From the NCBI GenBank assembly GCA_964539825.1, contig CAZIKF010000016.1, forward strand, positions 1 through 64,000: a DNA stretch of 64,000 bases, written 5' to 3'. Numbering within the stretch: the stretch's first letter is position 1; the number at the start of each line of letters is the position of its first letter. The notes under the pieces were generated by a model. That model had not been told where the DNA came from. It did no database searches and worked only from the letters and a program-made list of their open reading frames with translations. Shown here piece after piece: positions 35,932 through 44,610 of this stretch. The translations under genes were made by a program, and so were the position numbers. Origin of the DNA: CAZIKF01 sp964539825 (GTDB taxonomy: Bacteria; Muiribacteriota; UBA6191).

Positions 35932-38900
35932 CTCGATCCAATGAGCTGCTGCAGTCTCTGAATTGCTTTCAGGTAACCGGCGTACCAATTCTCATACTGC
36001 ATCAGGCTCTTCATCTCGCTCTCTTTTCTTTTTCGTAGTCTCCGGAGATCTTTGCGCTGCTCGTCGTAGAAGTTGGCAAACTCCCTGGATACATTGGAAA
36101 GGTTATCTTCACGGATCTGAAATATTTCAAACCAGGGAACTTGATATTGCTTGCCGGGTATAACGGAAAACGGTCTTGAAACAAGAATTTCCAGGTATCC
36201 ATCCAAATCAGAATCGCGCAGAAAATTTAGTAATGAGATTCTGGTTTTCAGAGCATAGTTCTGAATGAAGTTCAGGTCAGTGGGAAGGAGAAAATCACGA
36301 AACTTACCCTCGAGGGTTGAGACTGAAGCATGAATCAGGGCTCGATGGTTTCGAACCTTACTTCTCCAGAGGGTTAAATAATCAAGAACATGATCATCAT
36401 TTACATCCACAATCAGAGAGCCCACATAATCAATTCTTGAGTAGTTTCTCTGGTATCTCTCGATATTCGCGATCATTTCCGGAATGCGAATTTGATGCAT
36501 GAGAAGATAGGTCCCGGCCGTTTCTTTGGCATAGATGGAAAGCCCACCGCCCTCGGGTCCAAATAGCACTAATCGAGACTCGCTGGGAACCTCAAAGATT
36601 TCGGCAAAAACTTCTTTTTCAAGAAACTTATACTGTGCCGGCAGTTTCAAGGCATCCTTGCGAAAATGATGATAGACCCTGGTTTGATGCTGTACGCTAT
36701 ATCCCTCTTTGGGGACAGAAAAAAACGCAAGGTAGGATTCATCGTCGAAAAGCATGACCTTATCCTTGCTTTGAACGGTACTCTCTAGAATCCTCAACCT
36801 TTCGCCATAAAGAAATTCCTCTTCCAATTCAGCCTGAGTACTATAATTTGCATCAAGGTTCGAGATCCTTCCAGAACCCACCCGGTCTCCTTCGGGTTGC
36901 TCGATGACATTTACATACCGGGAGCGAATCTGGTGCAGTTTTCCGCGGTATCTCGCGAGGTAGAATTTCTCCTTACCCTCCTTTTCTTCGAGTAGATCTT
37001 GCTGGGCATCACTAAGCGCGTCTATCAAAGAAATTTGCCTCCCTTCAGGGATGAACACATCTCCATTACCCTTGTAAGTGTAATCTCCCCGCATCGTCCC
37101 ATGGAGGTGTACTCGTTGGAATAAAGAGGCTTCTGGAGGTAAGGTGTTTTTTGCGAAGCGTGTTGATATCTCCTTCAAAGAACTCAAAAAGAGCTCTTCT
37201 TTCTTTCGCATTTCAGCTAGGAGACGTGCCTTTTCATCTCTGCCTACCGGTAGCTCTGGGATCTCCTTACCAAGAAGGAAATTTAGCTCCTCAGGTACAT
37301 CGTTGGAATTACCCATCTTGATCATTATTTTCTTAAGCAGTTCCCTGGCGCCGGGATAATTGAACTGTTTCACCTGGGCTCTTGCCAGAACGAAGGCAAG
37401 CTCAGGCTCTTCATAGACTTCCGGCCTATTATTCAGAAGTTCAACCACTTTCCCGAAAGCTCCCTTTTCCAAAAGAGTCTGCACCATCTTCAAAAACTCT
37501 TCAAAACTCAGGTCTGAAAAATCTGTACGGCTAATGAAGCCTCCCAGTTTCTTTCGCTCTCTGGACTCCCTGGTATCAGCCTCACCTGAGAGGGATCCAC
37601 CTTTCAAATCCCTAAAAAACAGCGCTTCCCTCTGTTGGATTTCTTCCAGTCTTTCCTGATATCCCTTAGGTGGAGACAGAGACTCGGAGGCTTCATCCAA
37701 AAGAAATCTCAAGTCTTCAGGAACATCAATTCCGGACCCCTGCACCAAAATAAAGCGGTTGAGTGAGGAACGGGCGCTCTCATAATCAAAAACCTGTACA
37801 AACGATCTCGCCAGGAAAAGCGGAAGCTGCGGGTCCATGGCCAGAAAACGAACGGAGGACAACAGGTCAATCAGTTTAAAAAAGGCTTCATTCTCATAGA
37901 GAAGTTCACTAGCCCTTAAGAGCAACACCTCACTCTCAGGAAAGAAATTTAAAGCCTCCATATAAGCCTTGAGCGCTTCACTCTTTTTTCCTTCTCCCGT
38001 ATAAGTATCACCCAGTTTCACATAGAGCTCAGGACGATCGGGCGCGAGTTGAAGCACCTGGCGAATGTAGCTGCGCTGAAGATGGGGATTATCTTGCCTA
38101 CGAGCAATCTCCATCAGTAATTCCAAAGACTTTCGTCTACGTTGAGGCGAAGTATTTGATCGCTTCAGGTACTCTTTGAACTCTAGCTCGGCTGTCCTGA
38201 GATCGCCTTGCTCGAAGGCCATGGAACCATGGAAAAACTGGATCTGCGGATGGGTATCTTTTGAAAGAGGTGTATGTTTCAAGAATCTTTTGAACTTCTC
38301 AAAGTTCCTATTTTTAACCAGGGAGCCGAGGAGAATTACCTGAAATTCTTCTTCGGGCAGAAGATTCTCTTCAAAAAAATCCACGATCAGATCATGGCGA
38401 TCATGTTCCGATTGAAAAAGCAGCCACTTCTTGATCAAACCCTGGCGCTCAGGCCTCAACTTCCATGCCTGCCTGAGATGATCAGCAAGTTTCTCTTTAT
38501 CCAGCATTTCTCCAACCCGGCCGAGAAGAAGATGCTCAGGGAAAGAGTCTGGTTGGAACTCAAGGCTCTTTTGGAGAGGTTCAATTGCCTTCTCCGGTTG
38601 CTTGGATGAGAAATACGCCTTGCCCAGAGTTGAGGATAGAGAAAAGGAAGGAGTTACCTTCTTTTGATGTGGTTCTACGACTTTTATTATATCTGCGTAC
38701 CTGCGCCTCTCCTTATACAGATCAACTAATTTCAAGAGTGCTCTCTCATAAAAAGGCTCTCTATCAATGGCTTCTTCAAAAGCCTTGATGGCAGGCTTGG
38801 GTTCACCCGACAAAAGGAGTTTGTCGGCTTTGAAGAGATAGGGCAGAGAAGAATGCGGGTTTTCGCGGGATAACTGCTTTGTAATTCTCGCTAATTCACT

Positions 38901-39275
38901 TGTACGCTTCTCTTCACGAAGTTCGGTTCCCAGGCTATAGAGCATCTCCATAGATTTTGAGGAGAATTCCTGATGCTTCTCTCTGCTATCTGAGGACATG
39001 GTGATCAGGGCGTCAATATAAGATTCAGAGACCTTCCAGTCCATCTGCTGGGATAGTTCCAAGATTTCTTCGCGCAGATCCGATTCCCCGCCTGGAATAA
39101 TTTTGTAGGGAGATTTCTTCAGAGCTTTTTTGTAATGGTCTACCGCGATTTCGGGTTTTCCCAGCCGAAGCTGAACTCGACCAGTGAGGTATTCCCTCCA
39201 AAATTCATTCCAGGCTAAAAAAGCCGCGAAGATGAGGAGTAAGGCAACAACGGTAAAGAAAAAATCCTTGAACAT
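35928..39275 (-). CDS. Large membrane-anchored TPR protein with a C-terminal FG-GAP-like region
   Basis: About 1115 residues. It has an N-terminal membrane helix (about 5-25), then many TPR-like units up to about residue 650 ('AFEEAIDREPFYERALLKLVDLY', 'AIEPLQKSLEFQPDSFPEHLLLG'), including two similar blocks ending in 'GSGIDVPEDLRFLLDEA' and 'GNSNDVPEELNFLLGKE'. The C-terminal third contains calcium-loop-like 'IVDVNDDHVLDYLT' and 'LRDSDLDGYLEI', as in FG-GAP/VCBS propellers, and ends in a coiled coil. It is probably a periplasmic scaffold. I prefer the ATG at 39275 over a TTG at 39320, though neither has a clear ribosome site. Confidence 0.75.
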   Translation of the reverse strand: MFKDFFFTVVALLLIFAAFLAWNEFWREYLTGRVQLRLGKPEIAVDHYKKALKKSPYKIIPGGESDLREEILELSQQMDWKVSESYIDALITMSSDSREKHQEFSSKSMEMLYSLGTELREEKRTSELARITKQLSRENPHSSLPYLFKADKLLLSGEPKPAIKAFEEAIDREPFYERALLKLVDLYKERRRYADIIKVVEPHQKKVTPSFSLSSTLGKAYFSSKQPEKAIEPLQKSLEFQPDSFPEHLLLGRVGEMLDKEKLADHLRQAWKLRPERQGLIKKWLLFQSEHDRHDLIVDFFEENLLPEEEFQVILLGSLVKNRNFEKFKRFLKHTPLSKDTHPQIQFFHGSMAFEQGDLRTAELEFKEYLKRSNTSPQRRRKSLELLMEIARRQDNPHLQRSYIRQVLQLAPDRPELYVKLGDTYTGEGKKSEALKAYMEALNFFPESEVLLLRASELLYENEAFFKLIDLLSSVRFLAMDPQLPLFLARSFVQVFDYESARSSLNRFILVQGSGIDVPEDLRFLLDEASESLSPPKGYQERLEEIQQREALFFRDLKGGSLSGEADTRESRERKKLGGFISRTDFSDLSFEEFLKMVQTLLEKGAFGKVVELLNNRPEVYEEPELAFVLARAQVKQFNYPGARELLKKIMIKMGNSNDVPEELNFLLGKEIPELPVGRDEKARLLAEMRKKEELFLSSLKEISTRFAKNTLPPEASLFQRVHLHGTMRGDYTYKGNGDVFIPEGRQISLIDALSDAQQDLLEEKEGKEKFYLARYRGKLHQIRSRYVNVIEQPEGDRVGSGRISNLDANYSTQAELEEEFLYGERLRILESTVQSKDKVMLFDDESYLAFFSVPKEGYSVQHQTRVYHHFRKDALKLPAQYKFLEKEVFAEIFEVPSESRLVLFGPEGGGLSIYAKETAGTYLLMHQIRIPEMIANIERYQRNYSRIDYVGSLIVDVNDDHVLDYLTLWRSKVRNHRALIHASVSTLEGKFRDFLLPTDLNFIQNYALKTRISLLNFLRDSDLDGYLEILVSRPFSVIPGKQYQVPWFEIFQIREDNLSNVSREFANFYDEQRKDLRRLRKRKESEMKSLMQYENWYAGYLKAIQRLQQLIGSS

Positions 39276-39495
39276 GGACTCAAATTGGAAATGGCTCCAG
39301 AGAATCCAGTATATACCCAAATTGAAGTCTTTTGTCCGAATTCTCCTCCAAAAGAAATCTTGTAAATTCCATACCCATCTATGGCCAGCATCTCCCAGGA
39401 AGGATCCTGCGAGTGGAATAACAAGATGCTGGAGGGTTTACCTGGGGAATAATTTGAGCACCGGTTTCATCCCCTGGGGCGAATGGATTGAAAAA

Positions 39496-40281
39496 ATGGA
39501 ATCTGAGGAGCCAAGGCTGATATATAATACCGCTGTGCGTCAAATTTTCCTCCCAGTTCTCCTTTTCCTTTCTTTACAAAACCTATATTTTTCCTCCGAA
39601 GCATCGCAAATCGTGGAGAGACTTGAATCCCTCATGCGTGGGCAAACAAGCATTGCCACTTACCAGATGCATGTGAAGAGCAAGAGATTTGATCGGAGGC
39701 TTGAACTAGAAGCCTGGAGCTCAGGACAGAAAAAATCTTTCGTACGTATAAAAGCACCGGTAAGGGAAAAAGGAATCACCTTTCTTAAAATCGACAGAGA
39801 TTTGTGGCAATACATACCCCGTATTGAAAGAGTAATGAAAATTCCGCCTTCCATGATGCTTCAGTCATGGATGGGGAGTGATTTTACCAATGATGACATG
39901 GTTCGTGAGAGCTCTATGGCTGCGGATTATGAACCAAGACTACTCACTGGTACTCCCGCAGATTGGCATTTGGAACTAAAGGCACGGGAAGATAGCGGAG
40001 TCGTTTGGGATAAACTGCTCTTGACGGTACCCAAAAAATACGAGATCCCCTCAAGCATAGACTACTACGATGAAGATGGAGTGCTGATTCGACGGTTGAA
40101 GCACACTGGTTTTGAAAAACTCAAGGACCGCTTTTTCCCCATGCACTGGATTATGGAGTCCCTCGCGGGAGATCGATCAGGCCGGATCACAGAAATCACA
40201 GTTAAAAGCATTGAATTTGATGTGGCAATTGATGAGCAAAGAATCTTCAGTAAGCACGCTCTTAAGAAATTTTCACGCTAA
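39496..40281 (+). CDS. Outer-membrane lipoprotein-sorting (LolA-like) protein
   Basis: About 261 residues with an N-terminal signal sequence ('FLPVLLFLSLQNLYFSSEA'). The mature part matches the LolA-like family associated with FtsX/MMPL exporters: 'IKAPVREKGITFLKIDRDLWQYIP', 'MLQSWMGSDFTNDDMVRES', 'YYDEDGVLIRRL' and 'FFPMHWIMES'. It would be a periplasmic lipid or lipoprotein carrier. The in-frame region upstream to 39184 is antisense to the TPR gene and unlikely to be translated. The ATG at 39496 is my choice, with a GTG at 39535 as alternative; neither has a strong ribosome site. The stop overlaps the next start (TAATG). Confidence 0.82.
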   Translation: MESEEPRLIYNTAVRQIFLPVLLFLSLQNLYFSSEASQIVERLESLMRGQTSIATYQMHVKSKRFDRRLELEAWSSGQKKSFVRIKAPVREKGITFLKIDRDLWQYIPRIERVMKIPPSMMLQSWMGSDFTNDDMVRESSMAADYEPRLLTGTPADWHLELKAREDSGVVWDKLLLTVPKKYEIPSSIDYYDEDGVLIRRLKHTGFEKLKDRFFPMHWIMESLAGDRSGRITEITVKSIEFDVAIDEQRIFSKHALKKFSR

Positions 40282-41558
40282 TGGCCGCCCATCCTAATAT
40301 TCCCAGACCCTCACTCAAAGACCAGTTATTCATCTTTGTACGAATTGCCAGAGGACAGATTCTCGCCAGCCCCAGGCGAAGTTTGCTCACTCTTTTGCTA
40401 ATTATGGTCACCACCGCCCTTCTTATCTTTTTTCTCTCCATGATGAATGGGAGCCATAACAAGCTTAAGAGTGATTCAGTTGAGGTATATACCGGATATC
40501 TTCGAGTACAGGGAAAGGGATTTCAAAAAAGAAAGAATCCTGAAAACTGGATTTATTCCTCCGCTGCCGTGTTGGAGAAAGTTCGAGATCACTACCCGCA
40601 GGAGCGCTTCACCCGCAGGCTGGAGTCCTTTGCCCTGTTCTCCTCAGATCACGAATCCCAGGGAGCCATGCTTATTGGAATCGAACCTGGTAAAGAAGCC
40701 CAATTTTCCAGAGTCTTCAAGAATCTGGTGGAAGGTGAAATGTTAACGCCTTCATCAGGTTCTCAAGTACTGATTGGTTCTCAATTCTCTAAAAAATTGA
40801 AGGCAAAGATTGGAGATACCATCGCATTTGTAGGAGCGTCTTTGGATTCTTCAATAGCTGCGGAATTGGTGACTGTGAGGGGAATTTTTCGCACGGGCTT
40901 CAGGGAAATTGATTCCAATATGATTTTCACTTCCCTCGGATTTCTTCAGCAGGCTCTGCTCGCCGATGACGTCATTTCCCACCTGATCATCAATCCAGTA
41001 GATACCTCAAATATTGAACTGCGCGCCCTTCAAGCGCGAACAATTCTGCGCGATCTACCGGTGGAAGTCATTCCCTGGACTGAAGAGCTATCCCATTTGA
41101 TTCAGACCTTGGATTTCGATAGAGTTTCAGGCTACTTTAGCCTGAGTATCCTTCTAATTATCATCTTTTTCGTGTTATTGATTTATGCTCAATTGTCTAT
41201 ATTGACAAGAACTCGAGAAATTGGTGTGCTCAGAGCCCTGGGCACCAGCCCCTTTCAAATTCTATCGATTCTGGGTCTTGAAACCGCTTTCCTTGGTGTT
41301 CTTGGAGGTGTTGCGGGGGTGTTGATCGGGGGATCCATTGCTCTGTATTTCCAGGTCTATCCCATGCAATTCCCAAGCTTTGAAGAAGCTATCGCCCAAT
41401 ACGGTTTCGCAGATGCCTCGCTGCCGACCCTCTTCGAGGGTAAAATTCTCATTCAGGGCTTTTTGACGGTATTTGCGATGCATTTGTGTTCCGCCGTTCA
41501 TCCTATGCTCAAGGTAACCTTCCTTCGCCCGGTAGAAGCACTGAACACCTATGCATAA
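40281..41558 (+). CDS. FtsX/LolE-type ABC transporter permease
   Basis: The 425-residue protein has an N-terminal membrane helix (about 37-55), a large periplasmic domain of the MacB-like type, and three C-terminal helices with 'ILTRTREIGVLRALGTSPFQIL', the coupling segment typical of FtsX/MacB/LolCE permeases. It pairs with the permease encoded immediately downstream (8-base overlap) and the ATPase after that. Such systems pull lipoproteins or peptides out of the inner membrane without moving them through it. Confidence 0.9.
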   Translation: MAAHPNIPRPSLKDQLFIFVRIARGQILASPRRSLLTLLLIMVTTALLIFFLSMMNGSHNKLKSDSVEVYTGYLRVQGKGFQKRKNPENWIYSSAAVLEKVRDHYPQERFTRRLESFALFSSDHESQGAMLIGIEPGKEAQFSRVFKNLVEGEMLTPSSGSQVLIGSQFSKKLKAKIGDTIAFVGASLDSSIAAELVTVRGIFRTGFREIDSNMIFTSLGFLQQALLADDVISHLIINPVDTSNIELRALQARTILRDLPVEVIPWTEELSHLIQTLDFDRVSGYFSLSILLIIIFFVLLIYAQLSILTRTREIGVLRALGTSPFQILSILGLETAFLGVLGGVAGVLIGGSIALYFQVYPMQFPSFEEAIAQYGFADASLPTLFEGKILIQGFLTVFAMHLCSAVHPMLKVTFLRPVEALNTYA

Positions 41559-42780
41559 TTCCTCCTTTTTTCTGAAATTCGCCTTGAGAAACCTCTACCG
41601 TCGACCCACCAGAACCATCATGATTCTCCTTCTATTGTCTGTCACTCTGACTGGACTATTATTTATCCAGGGAGTTTATGGAGGGATGGTGGAATCCATT
41701 GTGGAGAATGCCATCGAAAAGGATTGTGGATACGTGGTGATCGAGAATACCGCGTTTCGCGATGATCGTACTCTTAGCAACAGCCTTGAGTCAGGACCTA
41801 CTCTCTCAAAAATTTCCAAAGTCATAGGGGAAACTCCTCTACTAGCGCGACTGCTGTGCCAGGGACTCATTCAAACTGCCCTGTCAGGCAAGGGGATTGA
41901 GCTGGTTGGACTCAACCTCTCAAATGGGCGTGAACTCAGGGGGCTCAGGGAATCACTGGTAGAGGGCTCGTTCTTAAAGTCAGATGACTCCAGGGGAGTG
42001 CTCATTGGAAGAAGCTTAGCAAATGACCTCGGAGTTCAGATTGGAGCGAAACTCGTTATCCGGGCTCAGAGTTTAGATGGAGAGCTCACCGCCTCTGCTG
42101 TAAGAGTGCGGGGACTGCTGGATGCCAGTAATCCCAGGGTAGATAGTATGAGCGTTTTTCTGGGGCTGGATCATCTTCAGGCTCTTCTAAAGAGCCCCGG
42201 TAAAATTTCCCAGGTAGGTCTATTTCCCGCCAGGGTTGATCAACTTGACATTCTCGTAGAGAAACTGAGCTTAGAACTCGGAGATAAAGTTCGCGTTGAA
42301 ACCTGGGAGGGTTATTATCCAGCATTTGCCATCGGTGAAGAGATGATGGATATGGTTAACTTGATTCTTGTATCCATAGCCTTTCTGGCCGTAGGGCTGG
42401 GTGTGTTCGACGTAATCCTGATTTCCATGCTCGATCGCATGCGTGAATTCGGAATCCTTTTGGCCCTGGGAACCCCCTATTCAAAAATTCGGAATCTCAT
42501 AGTCCTCGAAGGGCTGATCCTTGGTTTTGTGGGCTATGTAATTGGGGCAATAGGCGGCAGTATACTTCTATGGTATTTTCACATAAATCCTATGGATTTA
42601 TCCGTCTTTGGCAACGGACCGAAGACCTTTGGTATGATTCCCTATATTCCAACCGCGATTCACCTTGAATATTATCTTCGCTGCTTTATCATTCTAACCT
42701 TTGCTATGCTGATCTCATGCTCTATACCGGTATACATCCTCAAAAAGCTCAATCCTGTCCAATCCCTACGTTTTGTTTGA
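41551..42780 (+). CDS. FtsX/LolC-type ABC transporter permease, second subunit
   Basis: The 409-residue protein has the same topology as the preceding gene: one N-terminal helix (about 20-38), a periplasmic domain, then three helices with 'ISMLDRMREFGILLALGTPYSKIRNLIVLEG'. The two permeases are clearly different from each other, so the complex is probably a heterodimer like LolCE. It overlaps its neighbour upstream by 8 bases and nearly abuts the ATPase gene downstream. Confidence 0.9.
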   Translation: MHNSSFFLKFALRNLYRRPTRTIMILLLLSVTLTGLLFIQGVYGGMVESIVENAIEKDCGYVVIENTAFRDDRTLSNSLESGPTLSKISKVIGETPLLARLLCQGLIQTALSGKGIELVGLNLSNGRELRGLRESLVEGSFLKSDDSRGVLIGRSLANDLGVQIGAKLVIRAQSLDGELTASAVRVRGLLDASNPRVDSMSVFLGLDHLQALLKSPGKISQVGLFPARVDQLDILVEKLSLELGDKVRVETWEGYYPAFAIGEEMMDMVNLILVSIAFLAVGLGVFDVILISMLDRMREFGILLALGTPYSKIRNLIVLEGLILGFVGYVIGAIGGSILLWYFHINPMDLSVFGNGPKTFGMIPYIPTAIHLEYYLRCFIILTFAMLISCSIPVYILKKLNPVQSLRFV

Positions 42781-42781
42781 T

Positions 42782-43474
42782 ATGTGTTTGTTAGAAACCT
42801 TGAACTTATGCAAAGTCTATGACGCGAAGGGTCTCATTCCTCTCACAGCGGTAGATAGTGTCAATCTTCGCGTAGAGAGGGGAAGTTTTTCGGTTCTGAG
42901 CGGCCCTAGCGGATCGGGTAAGACCACGCTGCTCAATCTCATTGGCGGACTGGACAGACCCAGTAGTGGGGCCATTACCCTTGCGGGGCAAGAGCTCTCT
43001 TCTCTACAAGAGAAGGAACTATCAAGTTTTCGTCTTCATTCTGTAGGCTTTGTTTTCCAGGCCTATAACCTGGTCCCAGTTCTTACCGCACGCGAAAACA
43101 TCGAGTACGTGATGATTTTGCAGGGAGTATCAGAGTCTCTAAGAAATGAGAAGGTTCAAGATGTTTCTAAGCGCCTGGGAATCCATGAACTTCTAGATCG
43201 AATGCCTTCTGAGATGAGTGGCGGGCAGCAGCAACGGGTAGCTGTAGCCAGGGCACTTCTAGGAGATCCGGAGATTATTCTGGCTGACGAACCAACTGCT
43301 AATCTGGACTCGCACAATTCCAGGCTTCTCCTGGAAATGATGCGTGAACTAAATGAGACACAGGGAACTACCTTTCTAATTTCATCTCACGATCCTATGG
43401 TCTTGGAGATGTCAGGCGAAAAGATATTGCTCAGGGATGGCAAAGTCCTCGATGAAGCGCAAACATCTCATTAG
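42782..43474 (+). CDS. LolD/MacB-type ABC transporter ATPase
   Basis: The 230-residue ATPase has Walker A 'GPSGSGKTT' (41-49), Q-loop 'FVFQAYNLVPVLTARENI', signature 'MSGGQQQRVAVARALL', Walker B 'IILADEPTANLD' and the H-loop 'FLISSHDP'. The family is the LolD/MacB group that powers FtsX-like permeases. I start at the ATG at 42782; a TTG at 42773 would overlap the permease stop. It forms one transcription unit with the LolA-like protein and two permeases, and overlaps the outer-membrane protein gene. Confidence 0.93.
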   Translation: MCLLETLNLCKVYDAKGLIPLTAVDSVNLRVERGSFSVLSGPSGSGKTTLLNLIGGLDRPSSGAITLAGQELSSLQEKELSSFRLHSVGFVFQAYNLVPVLTARENIEYVMILQGVSESLRNEKVQDVSKRLGIHELLDRMPSEMSGGQQQRVAVARALLGDPEIILADEPTANLDSHNSRLLLEMMRELNETQGTTFLISSHDPMVLEMSGEKILLRDGKVLDEAQTSH

Positions 43475-44585
43475 CGCCCTTTTTTTTGCCTTTTTTAATT
43501 TGTGCCGGGGAGCCCCTGTGGATGTCTCCCTGGAGTCTTTTTTCATTAAAACCCGTGATCTGAGCAATCGAGAGCCAATGGAATTCGGCTTTCTAAGAAC
43601 CAGGTTGGATACCCGCCTTGAGTTGGAAAACGACCAGAGCTTCTATTTTGAACTGCACCAGGAGACTTTCTTAGGATCGAGATTCTTAAATTCCTTGGAA
43701 TTCCAGACTCTTGATTCCCTGAAACCAGATTTACCCGTGGATACGATCCTGTTGAGATCTTCCAATGGGATTGCTGAACATCGTCTCAAACTATTTCGTT
43801 CTTTTTACCAGGTTTCAGATCTTGATAGTACGTGGACTGTGGGTCTTCAGCGGATTGCCCTGGGTGTGGGTCGAATCTGGAATCCTCTCGATGTGCTTCA
43901 CCCGAAAGATTCGGGAGGACTACAACCAGAACTGCAAAGTCCCATATTTGGTGTACATGGTGAAATTTACCCTTCGGCTCTCTCAAAGCTGCAGGTTTTC
44001 ACAACACTTGGAGATAGCTTCCACACGAGAGTGAAGGGAATTCATTACCAGTGGTTTGCAGGAGGGTGGGACCGGGGATGGACTCTGTTACAGTCACCCA
44101 TGAACAAAGTGCTTGGATTTCAGATGGAAGGCAACCTGGGGAATTCCGGACTTGAAGGCAGGATTGAAGGAGGACTCTTTGAAGATCGTTCTACTTCTAA
44201 GAGGGACGCTCAGGCCGTGGTTGGCATCGACTACGGATTTCCCAATGCGGCTTCCATTGCTGTTGAATACTTCTACAACCGCAAAGGCTCCAGGGATCTC
44301 CCCCAGAATAGTACCAGCTTATCCCTCGGAAGGCAGCTTCCTTACCAGGGATCTCATTACCTTGGAATTATGGCTGCCTATCCGCTTACGCCAACCCGGT
44401 CACTTTCGGGACTGACCATTGCCAATCTCAGCGATGAAAGTGTTCTTTTTTCAATGGGTTGGACACATTCCATAGGTCAGACCAGGGAATGGGGTTTAGG
44501 TTTTCAACTCTCAAGAGGTTCCAGTGGTTCCGAATTTGGGTTTCGAACTGATACCCTATATCTCCACTTCAGTACCTTTTTTTAA
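43452..44585 (+). CDS. Predicted outer-membrane beta-barrel protein
   Basis: About 377 residues with a signal peptide ('MKRKHLISALFFAFFNLCRGA') followed by alternating amphipathic strands rich in aromatic residues and glycine, ending in 'TLYLHFSTFF' with a C-terminal Phe, the usual barrel assembly signal. I do not recognise the family. Its position directly behind a LolA-like/FtsX/ATPase set suggests that it is the outer-membrane receiver of that export path. An alternative ATG exists five codons upstream at 43437. Confidence 0.75.
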   Translation: MKRKHLISALFFAFFNLCRGAPVDVSLESFFIKTRDLSNREPMEFGFLRTRLDTRLELENDQSFYFELHQETFLGSRFLNSLEFQTLDSLKPDLPVDTILLRSSNGIAEHRLKLFRSFYQVSDLDSTWTVGLQRIALGVGRIWNPLDVLHPKDSGGLQPELQSPIFGVHGEIYPSALSKLQVFTTLGDSFHTRVKGIHYQWFAGGWDRGWTLLQSPMNKVLGFQMEGNLGNSGLEGRIEGGLFEDRSTSKRDAQAVVGIDYGFPNAASIAVEYFYNRKGSRDLPQNSTSLSLGRQLPYQGSHYLGIMAAYPLTPTRSLSGLTIANLSDESVLFSMGWTHSIGQTREWGLGFQLSRGSSGSEFGFRTDTLYLHFSTFF

Positions 44586-44610
44586 TATTGACTTAGTTGG
44601 GAAAAACTCC